Of a stretch of DNA of 64,000 nt, positions 24,939-33,818 are shown one piece after another. Below the pieces are notes generated by a model, which had not been told where the DNA came from, made no database searches, and was given only the letters and a program-made list of their open reading frames with translations. Made by a program: the position numbers and the translations under genes. Within the stretch, counting starts at the first letter, position 1. The number at the start of each line of letters is the position of its first letter. This stretch comes from Rhodocyclales bacterium. GTDB taxonomy: Bacteria > Pseudomonadota > Gammaproteobacteria > Burkholderiales > Rhodocyclaceae. The stretch lies in NCBI GenBank assembly GCA_028292505.1, contig JAQGMF010000052.1, forward strand, positions 62,001 to 126,000, given 5' to 3'.

Positions 24939-25988
24939 ATGCCCAATACTTTGCCAGGCGGGTTGCAAGTGTGCACCCTGCAAGACAGTGATCGCCCGCG
25001 GTGGGATGCATTCGTGCGGGCTTGCCCGCAAGCCAGTTTCTTTCACCTGTCGGCCTGGCGCGACCTGATCAGCCAAGTCTGGCGCCACAAATGCTACTTC
25101 GTCTATGCGCAACGTAACGGCGAGATTGTGGCCGTGTTACCGCTGGCCGAAATCAAGAGTCGCCTGTTCGGTCATTCGCTCACTTCGTTGCCGTTCGCCG
25201 TGTATGGCGGCATTGCCGGCGACGATGCGGAGGCGCGAACGGCGCTGGAGAAATATGCCGATGGTCTGGCGCGCGAGCTGGGCGTGACGCATCTGGAATA
25301 CCGCAATGTATTGCCCGTGCATCCCGACTGGCCGAATCAGGATCTGTATGTTGCCTTTCGCAAGACGTTGGAGCCCGACGAAGAGGCCAATATGCAGGCC
25401 ATTCCGCGCAAGCAGCGGGCGATGGTGCGCAAGGGCATCAAGAACGCATTGCAGTCGCACGTCGATCCCGACGTCAATCGTTTTTTCGACGTGTATGCCG
25501 ACAATGTGAAGCGTCACGGCACGCCGGCCATGTCGAAGCGCTGGTTCAAGGCGCTGTTCGATACCTTCGGCGACGACTGCGAAGTGCTGACGGTGACGGA
25601 CGCGCAGGGTCAGCCGCTGTCGAGCGTGATGAGCTTCTACTTCCGCGACGAGATTCTTCCGTACTATGCCGGTGACATGACGGCGGCGCGCGATCTGGCG
25701 GCCAACGATTTCAAGTACTGGGAATTGATGCGTCGCGCGCTGGCGCGTGGCTGCAAGGTTTTCGACTACGGCCGCAGCAAGGTCGGTACCGGGCCGTACA
25801 GCTTCAAGAAGAACTGGGGTTTCGAGCCGACACCGCTGGCCTACGAGTACGTGCTCTACAAGTGCGACAGCGTGCCGCAGAACAATCCGATGAATCCCAA
25901 GTACCGCGCTTTCATCGCCATGTGGCAGCGCCTGCCGCTGGTGGTGGCGAATACGCTCGGGCCGCACATCGTGCGCAATCTCGGGTGA
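24939..25988 (+). CDS. FemAB-like protein, XrtA/PEP-CTERM system-associated
   Basis: A 349-residue protein with two GNAT-like halves as in FemAB peptidyltransferases: FFHLSAWRDLISQVWRHKCYFVYAQRNG at the start and SSVMSFYFRDEILPYYAGD with the NDFKYWELMRRALARGCKVFDYGRSKVGTG motif later. FemAB proteins transfer aminoacyl groups from tRNA to peptidoglycan precursors; the XrtA-linked subgroup (recalled as TIGR03019) has no proven substrate and may acylate a sugar in the EPS. The next gene starts five bases after its stop. Confidence 0.92.
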   Translation: MPNTLPGGLQVCTLQDSDRPRWDAFVRACPQASFFHLSAWRDLISQVWRHKCYFVYAQRNGEIVAVLPLAEIKSRLFGHSLTSLPFAVYGGIAGDDAEARTALEKYADGLARELGVTHLEYRNVLPVHPDWPNQDLYVAFRKTLEPDEEANMQAIPRKQRAMVRKGIKNALQSHVDPDVNRFFDVYADNVKRHGTPAMSKRWFKALFDTFGDDCEVLTVTDAQGQPLSSVMSFYFRDEILPYYAGDMTAARDLAANDFKYWELMRRALARGCKVFDYGRSKVGTGPYSFKKNWGFEPTPLAYEYVLYKCDSVPQNNPMNPKYRAFIAMWQRLPLVVANTLGPHIVRNLG

Positions 25989-25993
25989 TCGGG

Positions 25994-27280
25994 ATGGCAG
26001 AGACACTGGCGTCGCTTCCGCGGACTGAGGAAAAACCGCATCTGCTCTATCTCGTGCATCGCATTCCCTTTCCGCCCAACAAGGGCGACAAGGTGCGCTC
26101 GTTCCATCTGCTTAAATTCCTCGCCCAGCATTACCGTGTGCACCTCGGTACCTTCGTCGACTATGCGCAGGATTGGCAATACGTCGATGCCTTGAACGAG
26201 TTCTGCGAATCCGTTCATGCCGAACGCATCGGCCCGCGCATGGCACGCGTGCTGTCGCTGCGTGGCCTGCTCAACGGCGAAGCGCTGAGCCTGCCGTTCT
26301 ATCGCAAACGCCGCATGGCGCGCTGGGTGCGCGAGACGCTGGACAAGCAGCGCGTGGTGCGCGCCGTGGTGTTCAGCTCGCCGATGGCGCAGTACCTGGA
26401 CGACAGGATCGCGGCGCGTAGCGTGGTGGATTTCGTCGATGTCGATTCGGCCAAGTGGACGCGCTATGCCGAAGACCGCAGCGGTGCAATGGCCTGGTTG
26501 TACCGGCGCGAAGGTGAGCGGCTGGCGGCCTTCGAGCGTGGCGTGGCGCAGCGCACGGCGGCCAGCGTGCTGGTGTCGGAAGCGGAAGCCGGCCTGTTCC
26601 GCAGTGTTGCGCCGGACGCTGTGGCCAAGACACATGCCATTGGCAACGGCGTCAACGCCGAGATGTTTTCGCCGCAACACGTCTTCGCGTCGCCGTATGG
26701 GGCGGACGAACTGCCGGTGGTATTCACCGGCGCGATGGACTACTGGCCGAACATCGATGCCGTATGTTCCTTTGCCGATGAAGTGTGGCCCGGTATCCTT
26801 GCGCAGTGGCCGGCGGCGCGTTTCTACATCGTCGGCATGAATCCTTCCGAAGCGGTGATGGCGCTGGCGCAGCGCGCAGGCGTCACGGTGACCGGCACGG
26901 TGCCGGATGTGCGTCCGTGGCTGCGGCATGCGCGTGTGGTGGTCGCGCCCTTGCGCGTGGCGCGCGGCGTGCAGAACAAGATTCTCGAAGCGATGGCGAT
27001 GGGCCGGCCGGTGATTGCCTCGGCGACATGTGCGGTGGGTATCAAGGCCGGTCATGGCGAAGAATTGCTGGTGGCCGACAGCGTGGCGGAGTGGTCTGCC
27101 GCGACGAGATCCCTGCTGGCAGATGCAGTGTGGGCGGAGCAGGTAGGGCAACGGGCGCGTGAGCGCATTCTCGCCGATTATAGTTGGGAGGCGCATTTGC
27201 AGCAGTTCAAGGTACTCATCGAGCTTGCCACCACGCACAGCAATCCGACACGTAACGCAGCGGCACGCATAGGACAATGA
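25994..27280 (+). CDS. GT4 glycosyltransferase, XrtA/PEP-CTERM type (TIGR03087-like)
   Basis: A 428-residue GT-B enzyme. The N-terminal part opens with LLYLVHRIPFPPNKGDKVRSFHLLKFL, the exact pattern of the exosortase-linked sugar transferase 1 group. The C-terminal nucleotide-sugar half has VVFTGAMDYWPNIDAV, PDVRPWLRHARVVVAPLRVARGVQNKILEAMAMGRPVIAS, the GT4 EX7E-like region. A longer upstream frame (to 25862) overlaps the FemAB gene and is rejected in favour of ATG 25994. Builds the EPS repeat unit on the cytoplasmic face; sugar unknown. Stop is one base before exosortase's ATG. Confidence 0.92.
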   Translation: MAETLASLPRTEEKPHLLYLVHRIPFPPNKGDKVRSFHLLKFLAQHYRVHLGTFVDYAQDWQYVDALNEFCESVHAERIGPRMARVLSLRGLLNGEALSLPFYRKRRMARWVRETLDKQRVVRAVVFSSPMAQYLDDRIAARSVVDFVDVDSAKWTRYAEDRSGAMAWLYRREGERLAAFERGVAQRTAASVLVSEAEAGLFRSVAPDAVAKTHAIGNGVNAEMFSPQHVFASPYGADELPVVFTGAMDYWPNIDAVCSFADEVWPGILAQWPAARFYIVGMNPSEAVMALAQRAGVTVTGTVPDVRPWLRHARVVVAPLRVARGVQNKILEAMAMGRPVIASATCAVGIKAGHGEELLVADSVAEWSAATRSLLADAVWAEQVGQRARERILADYSWEAHLQQFKVLIELATTHSNPTRNAAARIGQ

Positions 27281-27281
27281 C

Positions 27282-28838
27282 ATGAACGAAGCGATGCTGA
27301 CAAGCTCGGGTAAGGGCAGACTGCAGCCGCGTTGGGCCATCGCGATTGCGGCGTTGCTGGTACTTGCAGTGCTGGTGGTTTTCCGCGACACAGCACTGGA
27401 CATGACGAGCATCTGGATGCGCTCGGGCACGTTCACACATTGCCTGCTGGTACTGCCGATTTCCATCTGGCTGATGTGGGAGCGCCGCGCCGCACTGCTG
27501 CGTGTCGGCTTCGTGCCGACCGCATTGCCGCTCTTGTTCCTGGCCGCGGCGGCGGCGCTGTGGGTGATGGGCGAGGCGGTCAGCGCCGCAGTGGTGTCGC
27601 ATTTCGCGCTGGCCTTCATGGTCATCGCCGTGGTGTGGCTGGTGTGGGGACATCGTGCTGCAGGGCAGGCGATCTTTCCGCTGGCTTTCTTGCTCTTCGC
27701 TGTGCCGTTCGGCGAATTTCTCACGCCCACCCTGATGCAATACACCGCCAAGTTCACGGTGATGCTGGTGCGCGCTTCGGGTGTGCCGGTGTACCAGGAA
27801 GGCATGAGCTTCGTGATTCCGAGCGGGCGCTGGTCGGTCGTCGAAGCCTGCAGCGGCATCCGTTATCTCATCGCCTCGTCGATGGTCGGCGTGCTGTTTG
27901 CCTATCTCAACTACCGCTCGACCAAGCGCCGCGTGTACTTCGTCGTGGCGTCGCTGATCGTGCCGCTGATTGCCAACTGGCTGCGCGCTTACATGATTGT
28001 CATGCTCGGTCACCTGAGCGGCAACAAGATCGCCGTCGGTGCCGACCATCTCATTTACGGCTGGATATTTTTCGGGCTGGTCATCGGCTTGTTGTTCTGG
28101 ATCGGCGCACTGTGGCGCGAGGACGAAGCGCCATTGCCCGCACCGAGTGACGCGCCGGCGCCCACCGGGTCCGGCGTCAATGCGCGGTCCATCATGCTGG
28201 TTGGATTGGCCATGGCGATGATTGCCGTGCCGCACCCGATCTTCAATTGGCTCACCAACTTGCCGGCCGCAGCCGACTACAGCGTTCCGGCGATTCAGCC
28301 TACGCCGGAGTGGAAAACGGCATCGGTCGTGGGTGCCGATTGGCACGCTTTGTTTGAAGGCGAGCGCGCGTCTTCCGTACAGATTTTCAAGCGCGGTGCT
28401 GAAACCGTGGTTGTGCAAATAGCATATTTCACGCATCAATCGCCGGGACGCGAGCTGGTGCAATTCGCCAACCGTCTTGTCGCCAGCGACGATGAGAAAT
28501 GGCGCGTCCTCTCCGACGAAAATATTGCATTGGCGACGAGTAGCGATGCGTGGACAAGATTCCAGCAGGCCGAGCTTAGCGGCGATAGCGGCCACTTGCT
28601 GGTGCTGCGTACCAATTGGTTGGGAGAATCGCTGGCGACGAATTCGGATCGCGCAGCGAAGATTGATCTACTCAAATCGCGACTGCTGCGCCAGCCCGAC
28701 GATTCCGCCGGTGTGGTGATCTGGACTCCATTGGAGACTTCGCGCGCGGCTGCACAGACAACACTCGAATCCTTTGTGAAGGATAATTGGCCTGCCATCC
28801 AGAGTGCTTTGCAGCACACTGCGAAGCACGCGATGTGA
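27282..28838 (+). CDS. xrtA: Exosortase A (EpsH domain fused to EpsI domain)
   Basis: A 518-residue polytopic inner-membrane protease/transpeptidase for PEP-CTERM proteins. Eight or so hydrophobic helices fill residues 18-280. The catalytic triad is intact: C190 in VVEACSGIRYL, R235 in NWLRAYMIVMLGH, and H256 in GADHLIYGWIFF. After a Pro/Ala linker and a final helix (about 300-322), residues 323-515 are the EpsI-type periplasmic domain (WKTASVVGADWHALFEGE, YFTHQSPGRELVQFANRL), the fusion typical of XrtA. It recognises the PEP motif and cleaves or transfers substrates such as the protein at 14400-15164. Tightly packed between the glycosyltransferase and amidotransferase genes. Confidence 0.96.
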   Translation: MNEAMLTSSGKGRLQPRWAIAIAALLVLAVLVVFRDTALDMTSIWMRSGTFTHCLLVLPISIWLMWERRAALLRVGFVPTALPLLFLAAAAALWVMGEAVSAAVVSHFALAFMVIAVVWLVWGHRAAGQAIFPLAFLLFAVPFGEFLTPTLMQYTAKFTVMLVRASGVPVYQEGMSFVIPSGRWSVVEACSGIRYLIASSMVGVLFAYLNYRSTKRRVYFVVASLIVPLIANWLRAYMIVMLGHLSGNKIAVGADHLIYGWIFFGLVIGLLFWIGALWREDEAPLPAPSDAPAPTGSGVNARSIMLVGLAMAMIAVPHPIFNWLTNLPAAADYSVPAIQPTPEWKTASVVGADWHALFEGERASSVQIFKRGAETVVVQIAYFTHQSPGRELVQFANRLVASDDEKWRVLSDENIALATSSDAWTRFQQAELSGDSGHLLVLRTNWLGESLATNSDRAAKIDLLKSRLLRQPDDSAGVVIWTPLETSRAAAQTTLESFVKDNWPAIQSALQHTAKHAM

Positions 28839-28872
28839 CAATAAAAACCGGAAGCGAAAAGACAAAACAACC

Positions 28873-30759
28873 ATGTGCGGGATAGCGGGGATTTTCGATC
28901 TGAAGGGACGGCGCGAGCCGGATCGCGCGCTGGTCGAGCGCATGAACGCGATCCAGTTCCATCGCGGGCCGGACGAGGCCGGCATGCACGTCGAGCCCGG
29001 CCTTGCGCTGGCGCATCGGCGCCTGTCGATCATCGATCTGGCGACAGGGCAGCAGCCGTTGTTCAACGAAGATGGCTCGGTCGTCGTGGTCTTCAACGGC
29101 GAGATCTACAACTACCAGGAACTGATCCCCGAACTGCAAGCGGCCGGTCATACCTTCCACACACGCAGCGATACCGAAGTCATCGTGCATGCTTGGGAGC
29201 AGTGGGGCGAGGCCTGCGTGGATCGCTTCCGTGGCATGTTCGCTTTTGCGTTGTGGGATCGCAATCGCCAGACATTTTTCCTCGCGCGCGACCGGCTCGG
29301 TGTCAAGCCGCTGTTTTACGCCGAACTCGGCGACGGCTGGCTGGCCTTTGGTTCGGAACTGAAGACGCTCACGCAATGCGCCGGGCTGGATCGGCGCATC
29401 GACCCGCACGCGGTCGAAGAATATTTCGCCCTCGGCTACGTGGCCGACCCGCGTTGCATCTATCGCGGTGCGCGCAAATTACCCGCGGCGCATCTGATGA
29501 CGATCCGCTCCGGGCAGGCTTTGCCGCAGCCGCGTCGCTACTGGGATGTGCGCTTCGAAGCGAACGCCACGATCGGTGTGCGCGAAGCCAGCGAGGAACT
29601 CAATGCACGCCTGCGCGAGTCGATCAAGCTGCGCATGATCGCCGACGTGCCGCTCGGCGCCTTCCTCTCTGGCGGCGTCGATTCGAGTGCCGTGGTGGCA
29701 CACATGGCGAGTCTTTCCGATGCGCCGGTCAACACCTGTTCGATTGCCTTCGACGATCCCGCCTTCAACGAATCGGCCTTCGCGCAGCAAGTGGCGGATC
29801 GCTACAAGACCAAACACTTCGTCGATACCGTGACCAGCGACGACTACGATCTCATCGACACGCTGGCGCAGCTCTACGACGAACCTTACGCCGACAGTTC
29901 GGCGATTCCCACTTACCGCGTCTGCCAGTTAGCACGTCGTCATGTCACGGTGGCCTTGTCGGGCGACGGTGGCGACGAAGTGTTCGGTGGCTATCGGCGC
30001 TATCGCCTGCACATGATGGAAGAGCGCGCACGTTCGCTACTGCCGCTATGGCTGCGCCAGCCGCTGTTCGGCGCGATGGCGCATCTCTATCCGAAGGCCG
30101 ACTGGGCGCCGCGCATGTTCCGCGCGAAAACGACCTTCCAAGGCATCGCGCGCGATTCGGTGGCCGGCTATTTCCACAGCATGTCGGTGCTGCGCGACGA
30201 CGAACGCAACCAGCTGTACAGCGAAAGTCTGCGTTCGCAACTCGGCGGTTATCACGCGCAGGATGTATTCCGTCAGCATGCGGCCAATGCGCAGACCGAC
30301 GACCCGCTGTCATTGATCCAGTACATCGACATGAACACCTGGCTGGTCGGCGACATCAATACCAAGGTGGACCGCGCTTCGATGGCACATGCGCTGGAAG
30401 TGCGCGAGCCGCTGCTCGACCACAAGCTGATCGAGTGGGCCGCCACGTTGCCTGCGGCACTGCGCGTGAAGGGGCAGGAAGGCAAATACCTCTTGAAGAA
30501 GGCATCGGAGCCGCTGTTGCCGCACGATATTCTCTACCGGCCGAAGATGGGATTCTCCGTGCCGCTGGCGCGCTGGTTCCGTGGCCCGCTGCGCCAGCGT
30601 GTGCGCACGGCCTTGACCGGTCAGCGTTTGCTCGATACCGGCTTCTTCAATCACGCCTATCTGCGCCACCTCGTCGATGCGCATGAATCGGGTCTGCGCG
30701 ATTACAGCGCGCCGATCTGGTCCCTGCTAATGTTCGATGCGTTTCTTGGATTGCAGTGA
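28873..30759 (+). CDS. Asparagine synthase-like amidotransferase, exosortase A type
   Basis: A 628-residue class II amidotransferase. The mature N-terminal Cys2 (MCGIAGIFD) is the glutaminase nucleophile, and RGPDEAG, SIIDLATGQQPL and FNGEIYNY belong to that domain. The PP-loop FLSGGVDSSAVVAHM and SGDGGDEVFGGYRRY form the ATP-dependent synthetase half. In XrtA loci (recalled as TIGR03108) it is thought to amidate a sugar acid or aminate a precursor of the EPS, rather than make asparagine; with the AlgD-like gene close by, amidation of a uronic acid is a reasonable inference. Start ATG 28873, as the next Met-Cys. Confidence 0.93.
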   Translation: MCGIAGIFDLKGRREPDRALVERMNAIQFHRGPDEAGMHVEPGLALAHRRLSIIDLATGQQPLFNEDGSVVVVFNGEIYNYQELIPELQAAGHTFHTRSDTEVIVHAWEQWGEACVDRFRGMFAFALWDRNRQTFFLARDRLGVKPLFYAELGDGWLAFGSELKTLTQCAGLDRRIDPHAVEEYFALGYVADPRCIYRGARKLPAAHLMTIRSGQALPQPRRYWDVRFEANATIGVREASEELNARLRESIKLRMIADVPLGAFLSGGVDSSAVVAHMASLSDAPVNTCSIAFDDPAFNESAFAQQVADRYKTKHFVDTVTSDDYDLIDTLAQLYDEPYADSSAIPTYRVCQLARRHVTVALSGDGGDEVFGGYRRYRLHMMEERARSLLPLWLRQPLFGAMAHLYPKADWAPRMFRAKTTFQGIARDSVAGYFHSMSVLRDDERNQLYSESLRSQLGGYHAQDVFRQHAANAQTDDPLSLIQYIDMNTWLVGDINTKVDRASMAHALEVREPLLDHKLIEWAATLPAALRVKGQEGKYLLKKASEPLLPHDILYRPKMGFSVPLARWFRGPLRQRVRTALTGQRLLDTGFFNHAYLRHLVDAHESGLRDYSAPIWSLLMFDAFLGLQ

Positions 30760-30784
30760 CTGCCATGCAGGGAGCCTTGATGAC

Positions 30785-30873
30785 CGTCATTCCCGTGAAA
30801 GCGGGAATCCACGCCAAGGCGACTACGAGACTTGGAAACTGCGAAGTGGATTGCCGCTTTCGCGGGAATGACG
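30785..30873. repeat. REP-like inverted repeat (CATTCCCGYGAAAGCGGGAAT type)
   Basis: Two 28-base arms (30785-30812 and 30846-30873) that are reverse complements with two mismatches, around a 33-base spacer. The arms begin CGTCATTCCCG and contain GAAAGCGGGAATCC, a core very common in dispersed proteobacterial repeats. It sits inside the EPS operon between the amidotransferase and the next glycosyltransferase, where it would fold into a strong mRNA hairpin. Confidence 0.85.
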
Positions 30874-30895
30874 ATCAGATAATGGAAGTCCGCTG

Positions 30896-32050
30896 ATGCC
30901 TGGCAAAGATGACCCGGCACGCAAGCTGATTGCACACGTGGTTTACAGCTTCAAGGCAGGTGGGCTCGAAAACGTCATCGTGCAGCTCATCAATTGCTTG
31001 CCGCGCGAGCGCTTCCGCCATGTGGTGATCGCGCTGACCGAGTACAGCGAGGAATTCTCGCAGCGCGTCGAGCGCGATGACGTGCAATTCATCTCCCTGC
31101 ATAAACCGCCGGGGCAGATTTTCGGCATGTATCCGCGTCTGTGGCGCCTATTGCGCACGTTGCGGCCGGACGTGCTGCATACCTGCAATCTCGCCGCGCT
31201 GGAGGTTACCCCGGTCGCCTGGGCGGCCGGCGTGAAGCGGCGCGTGCACGTCGAGCATGGCTGGGTCGTCGCTGACCCGGATGGATCGAACAAGCGCTAC
31301 CGTTTGATGCGCCGTTTCTATCGGCCATTCGTGACGCAATTCGTGGCAGTGTCGCGACAGTTGCGTGATTATCTGTGCGGCCCGATCGGTGTTGCGCCGC
31401 AACGCGTGGCGCTGGTGGCGAATGGCGTGGATACGCAGAAATTCCGGCCTGCTTCAAGCGGTGACAGCAAGCCGGCCGACTGGCCGTTCGGCGCAGGCGA
31501 CTGGATCGTCGGCACGGTCGGGCGGTTGGACCCGGTGAAGAATCAGACCTTGCTGGTGGATGCTTGCGCCAGGCTCGTCGCAGAAGACGATGATGCAAAG
31601 CGCCGCTTGCGCTTGGTGATCGTTGGCGAAGGGCAGGAACATGCTGGCTTGATGCAAGGGATCGACGCAAGCGGCATGGCCGATCGCACCTGGCTGCCGG
31701 GCAGCCGCAGCGATATTCCCGCACTGTTGCGCGGCATGGATTGCTTCGTATTGCCGTCGATTGCCGAAGGGACTTCCTGCACACTGCAGGAGGCCATGGC
31801 AAGCGGTCTGCGCATCATCGCCACGCGCGTGGGTGGCAGCGCCGACCTGTTGGGCGATGGACGTTTTGGCGTGTTGGTGGAATCGGGCAGCGTGAGCGGA
31901 TTGGCGGAGGCGCTGGCGCAATCGCTTCACGCAGCAGGGGATGACGACATCGCGGCGCGTGCGCGCGAGGAAGCGGTAACGCAACACTCCCTCGATACCA
32001 TGATTGCACGCTACGGCGCTATATTCGATCCGGACTTCGAGTCCGTTTGA
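30896..32050 (+). CDS. GT4 glycosyltransferase, XrtA/PEP-CTERM type (TIGR03088-like)
   Basis: A 384-residue GT-B enzyme. The start IAHVVYSFKAGGLENVIVQLINCLP is the hallmark of the exosortase-linked sugar transferase 2 group. The donor-binding half has WIVGTVGRLDPVKNQTLLVDA, MADRTWLPGSRSDIPALLRGMDCFVLPSIAEGTSCTLQEAMASG with the EX7E-like glutamates. Cytoplasmic, adds one sugar of the EPS repeat. ATG 30896 lies just after the REP-like element with only a weak GGAAG upstream. Confidence 0.92.
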   Translation: MPGKDDPARKLIAHVVYSFKAGGLENVIVQLINCLPRERFRHVVIALTEYSEEFSQRVERDDVQFISLHKPPGQIFGMYPRLWRLLRTLRPDVLHTCNLAALEVTPVAWAAGVKRRVHVEHGWVVADPDGSNKRYRLMRRFYRPFVTQFVAVSRQLRDYLCGPIGVAPQRVALVANGVDTQKFRPASSGDSKPADWPFGAGDWIVGTVGRLDPVKNQTLLVDACARLVAEDDDAKRRLRLVIVGEGQEHAGLMQGIDASGMADRTWLPGSRSDIPALLRGMDCFVLPSIAEGTSCTLQEAMASGLRIIATRVGGSADLLGDGRFGVLVESGSVSGLAEALAQSLHAAGDDDIAARAREEAVTQHSLDTMIARYGAIFDPDFESV

Positions 32051-32104
32051 CACAAGTATGCCGACCAGTTTGGCGATTAACCGAATGTCATTATTGAGGA
32101 TTGC

Positions 32105-33739
32105 ATGAGTTTCGCTGACACCACTTCCTTGAAGTTCGACGCAGGCCGGACGCTTCCGCCCTGGTTGGAGACCTTGGGCGTCTTCCTCGCCTGTCTGCTG
32201 GGCTACGTCTTGCTGTTGTCGCAATTGCCGGTCGATGATGTGGCGGCCTATTTCATCGATCTGCGCGACAACAAACTGATGTGGGACGTGGGCCATCTGT
32301 GGGCCGAACCCATCGGCTTATTCGCCTATCATCATCTGCAGTCGCACATGAGCATCCTGGCGGTGCTCGAAATGCTCAACGTGATCAGTTGTGCTGCCGC
32401 GATGACGATTTTCTTCCGCACTTTGCGTCTGGCCGGCAATTCGCTATTGCGCGCCGTGCTGGCGGTGATGCTGGTGGCGGTGAGTTTCAATCTCATTTCG
32501 CTCGGGCCGACCGCGCACATCAAGCTGCTCGTGTTTCCAGTACTCGCGCTTGCAATTCATTACGCGGTGGCCTGGGAGTTGGCACGGCAGGACGATACGA
32601 AGCTGCTCGTCGCGGCCGGTGCTTCGCTGGGCATTGCATCCACGCTGCTGGTCAGCGTGTTGCCGATGGGCCCCTTCATTGCGCTATTGGTATTCGTGGT
32701 GGCGCGTCGTCGCGGCGCAGGCCTTCGCCAAGCGAGCGCTTCGACAGCGATTTATCTCATCGCCATGGGCGTGTGTGGCTTGTTGTCCCTGCTCGCTGCC
32801 TATGCAATAGCGGTGGAGACCGGAACGACACAGCGGGGCCTGATGGCCTTCGTGGCAGGTGGCGTCGCGGACAAGGAAGCGGTGCGGCCGGGATTCTATG
32901 GTCTCGTCGAAGTGCCATTCCGCGTGATCTATAGCGTCGTTTACAACTTCGCCTTCCTGCCCGACATCGGTTCGCTCGGCCGCGCGGCGATGCGTGGGCT
33001 GGTCGCCGATCTGTCGCCGTACTATCTGCGTCTCGCTAGAGAAGGGGTTGTTGCACTTATTACGTTGGCATCATTGCTGAGCATCTTCTGGTTCAGCTTG
33101 CGCGCCGCGTGGTCGCGAAAAGGTCTGGTGCTGCCCTTCGGTTTCCTGCTCGGTGCGACGGCATTCGCGGCGTACTGGAATGTGAATGATCCAGAGCACT
33201 GGTTCCAATTCACGATGCCCATCGTATTGCTCGCCGCAGTCAATTGTCCGCGCCGGGTGACGATGTTCGTTCTAGCCGTGTGGATGCCGTTGCTGGCGAT
33301 CAACAATCTTGGCCTGTATGGCATTCACAAGGCGCGTTTCGATTTGCCAGCGAGTGCGCACGCGCTGCACGAGACCATCGGCATCAACGGCCTGTATGTG
33401 GGTTACGCCGGCTATCCCGGCGAGCCCGACTCCAGCCTGATTGCGACGCCGGACATCGAACGCCTGCGCATCGATAATATGTTCTATGCATCCAATGACG
33501 CGGCGCAGACGCTTGCCATCATCACTGCGCGCATCGATGCAACGCTGGCCCGCGGCGGACGGGTGTTCGTCTTCCGTCTGCTCGACGAAGGCGACTGGCG
33601 CGGGCCGATCCTCGGTCTGGCCCTGAGCGGCTTCAACAAGACCGAGATCAGTGCCGCGCTGCATGCGCGATACAAGATTGCGCCCGAGACCAAGGTGGGC
33701 AGCTTCCCCGCCCATGAAATCCTGGGCTTGGCACCATAA
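32105..33739 (+). CDS. Polytopic membrane protein of unknown function in the EPS operon
   Basis: A 544-residue protein with about ten hydrophobic helices between residues 20 and 415 (for example VFLACLLGYVLLLSQL, LLVFPVLALAIHYAVAW, AIYLIAMGVCGLLSLLAAYAIA) and a soluble C-terminal domain of about 130 residues (RIDNMFYASNDAAQTLAIITARIDATLARGGRVFVFRLL). The helix-plus-periplasmic-domain plan resembles GT-C glycosyltransferases, but no clear DxD or family motif was seen in the first loop (QLPVDDVAAYFIDLRD has acidic residues there). I do not recognise it. Position between a glycosyltransferase and a sugar-nucleotide dehydrogenase suggests a glycan role. Confidence 0.8.
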   Translation: MSFADTTSLKFDAGRTLPPWLETLGVFLACLLGYVLLLSQLPVDDVAAYFIDLRDNKLMWDVGHLWAEPIGLFAYHHLQSHMSILAVLEMLNVISCAAAMTIFFRTLRLAGNSLLRAVLAVMLVAVSFNLISLGPTAHIKLLVFPVLALAIHYAVAWELARQDDTKLLVAAGASLGIASTLLVSVLPMGPFIALLVFVVARRRGAGLRQASASTAIYLIAMGVCGLLSLLAAYAIAVETGTTQRGLMAFVAGGVADKEAVRPGFYGLVEVPFRVIYSVVYNFAFLPDIGSLGRAAMRGLVADLSPYYLRLAREGVVALITLASLLSIFWFSLRAAWSRKGLVLPFGFLLGATAFAAYWNVNDPEHWFQFTMPIVLLAAVNCPRRVTMFVLAVWMPLLAINNLGLYGIHKARFDLPASAHALHETIGINGLYVGYAGYPGEPDSSLIATPDIERLRIDNMFYASNDAAQTLAIITARIDATLARGGRVFVFRLLDEGDWRGPILGLALSGFNKTEISAALHARYKIAPETKVGSFPAHEILGLAP

Positions 33740-33818
33740 GAAACGGGATTTTGTCGCGGTGAGGCAACGCCTCGTTATGCGATGATTGCGACAAACGGAA
33801 TTCAGTAAAGGAAGCATT

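Noticed and set aside
25856..27859. 667-codon minus-strand open frame
   Set aside because: Lies wholly antisense to the FemAB, glycosyltransferase and exosortase genes; His/Arg/Thr-rich, no motif, typical GC-rich shadow.
27216..28595. 459-codon minus-strand frame
   Set aside because: Antisense to exosortase A; rich in His, Gln and Arg as shadow frames are.
28875..30686. 603-codon plus-strand open frame
   Set aside because: Second frame of the asparagine-synthase-like gene; arginine-rich with no domain, while the other frame has full PP-loop and glutaminase motifs.
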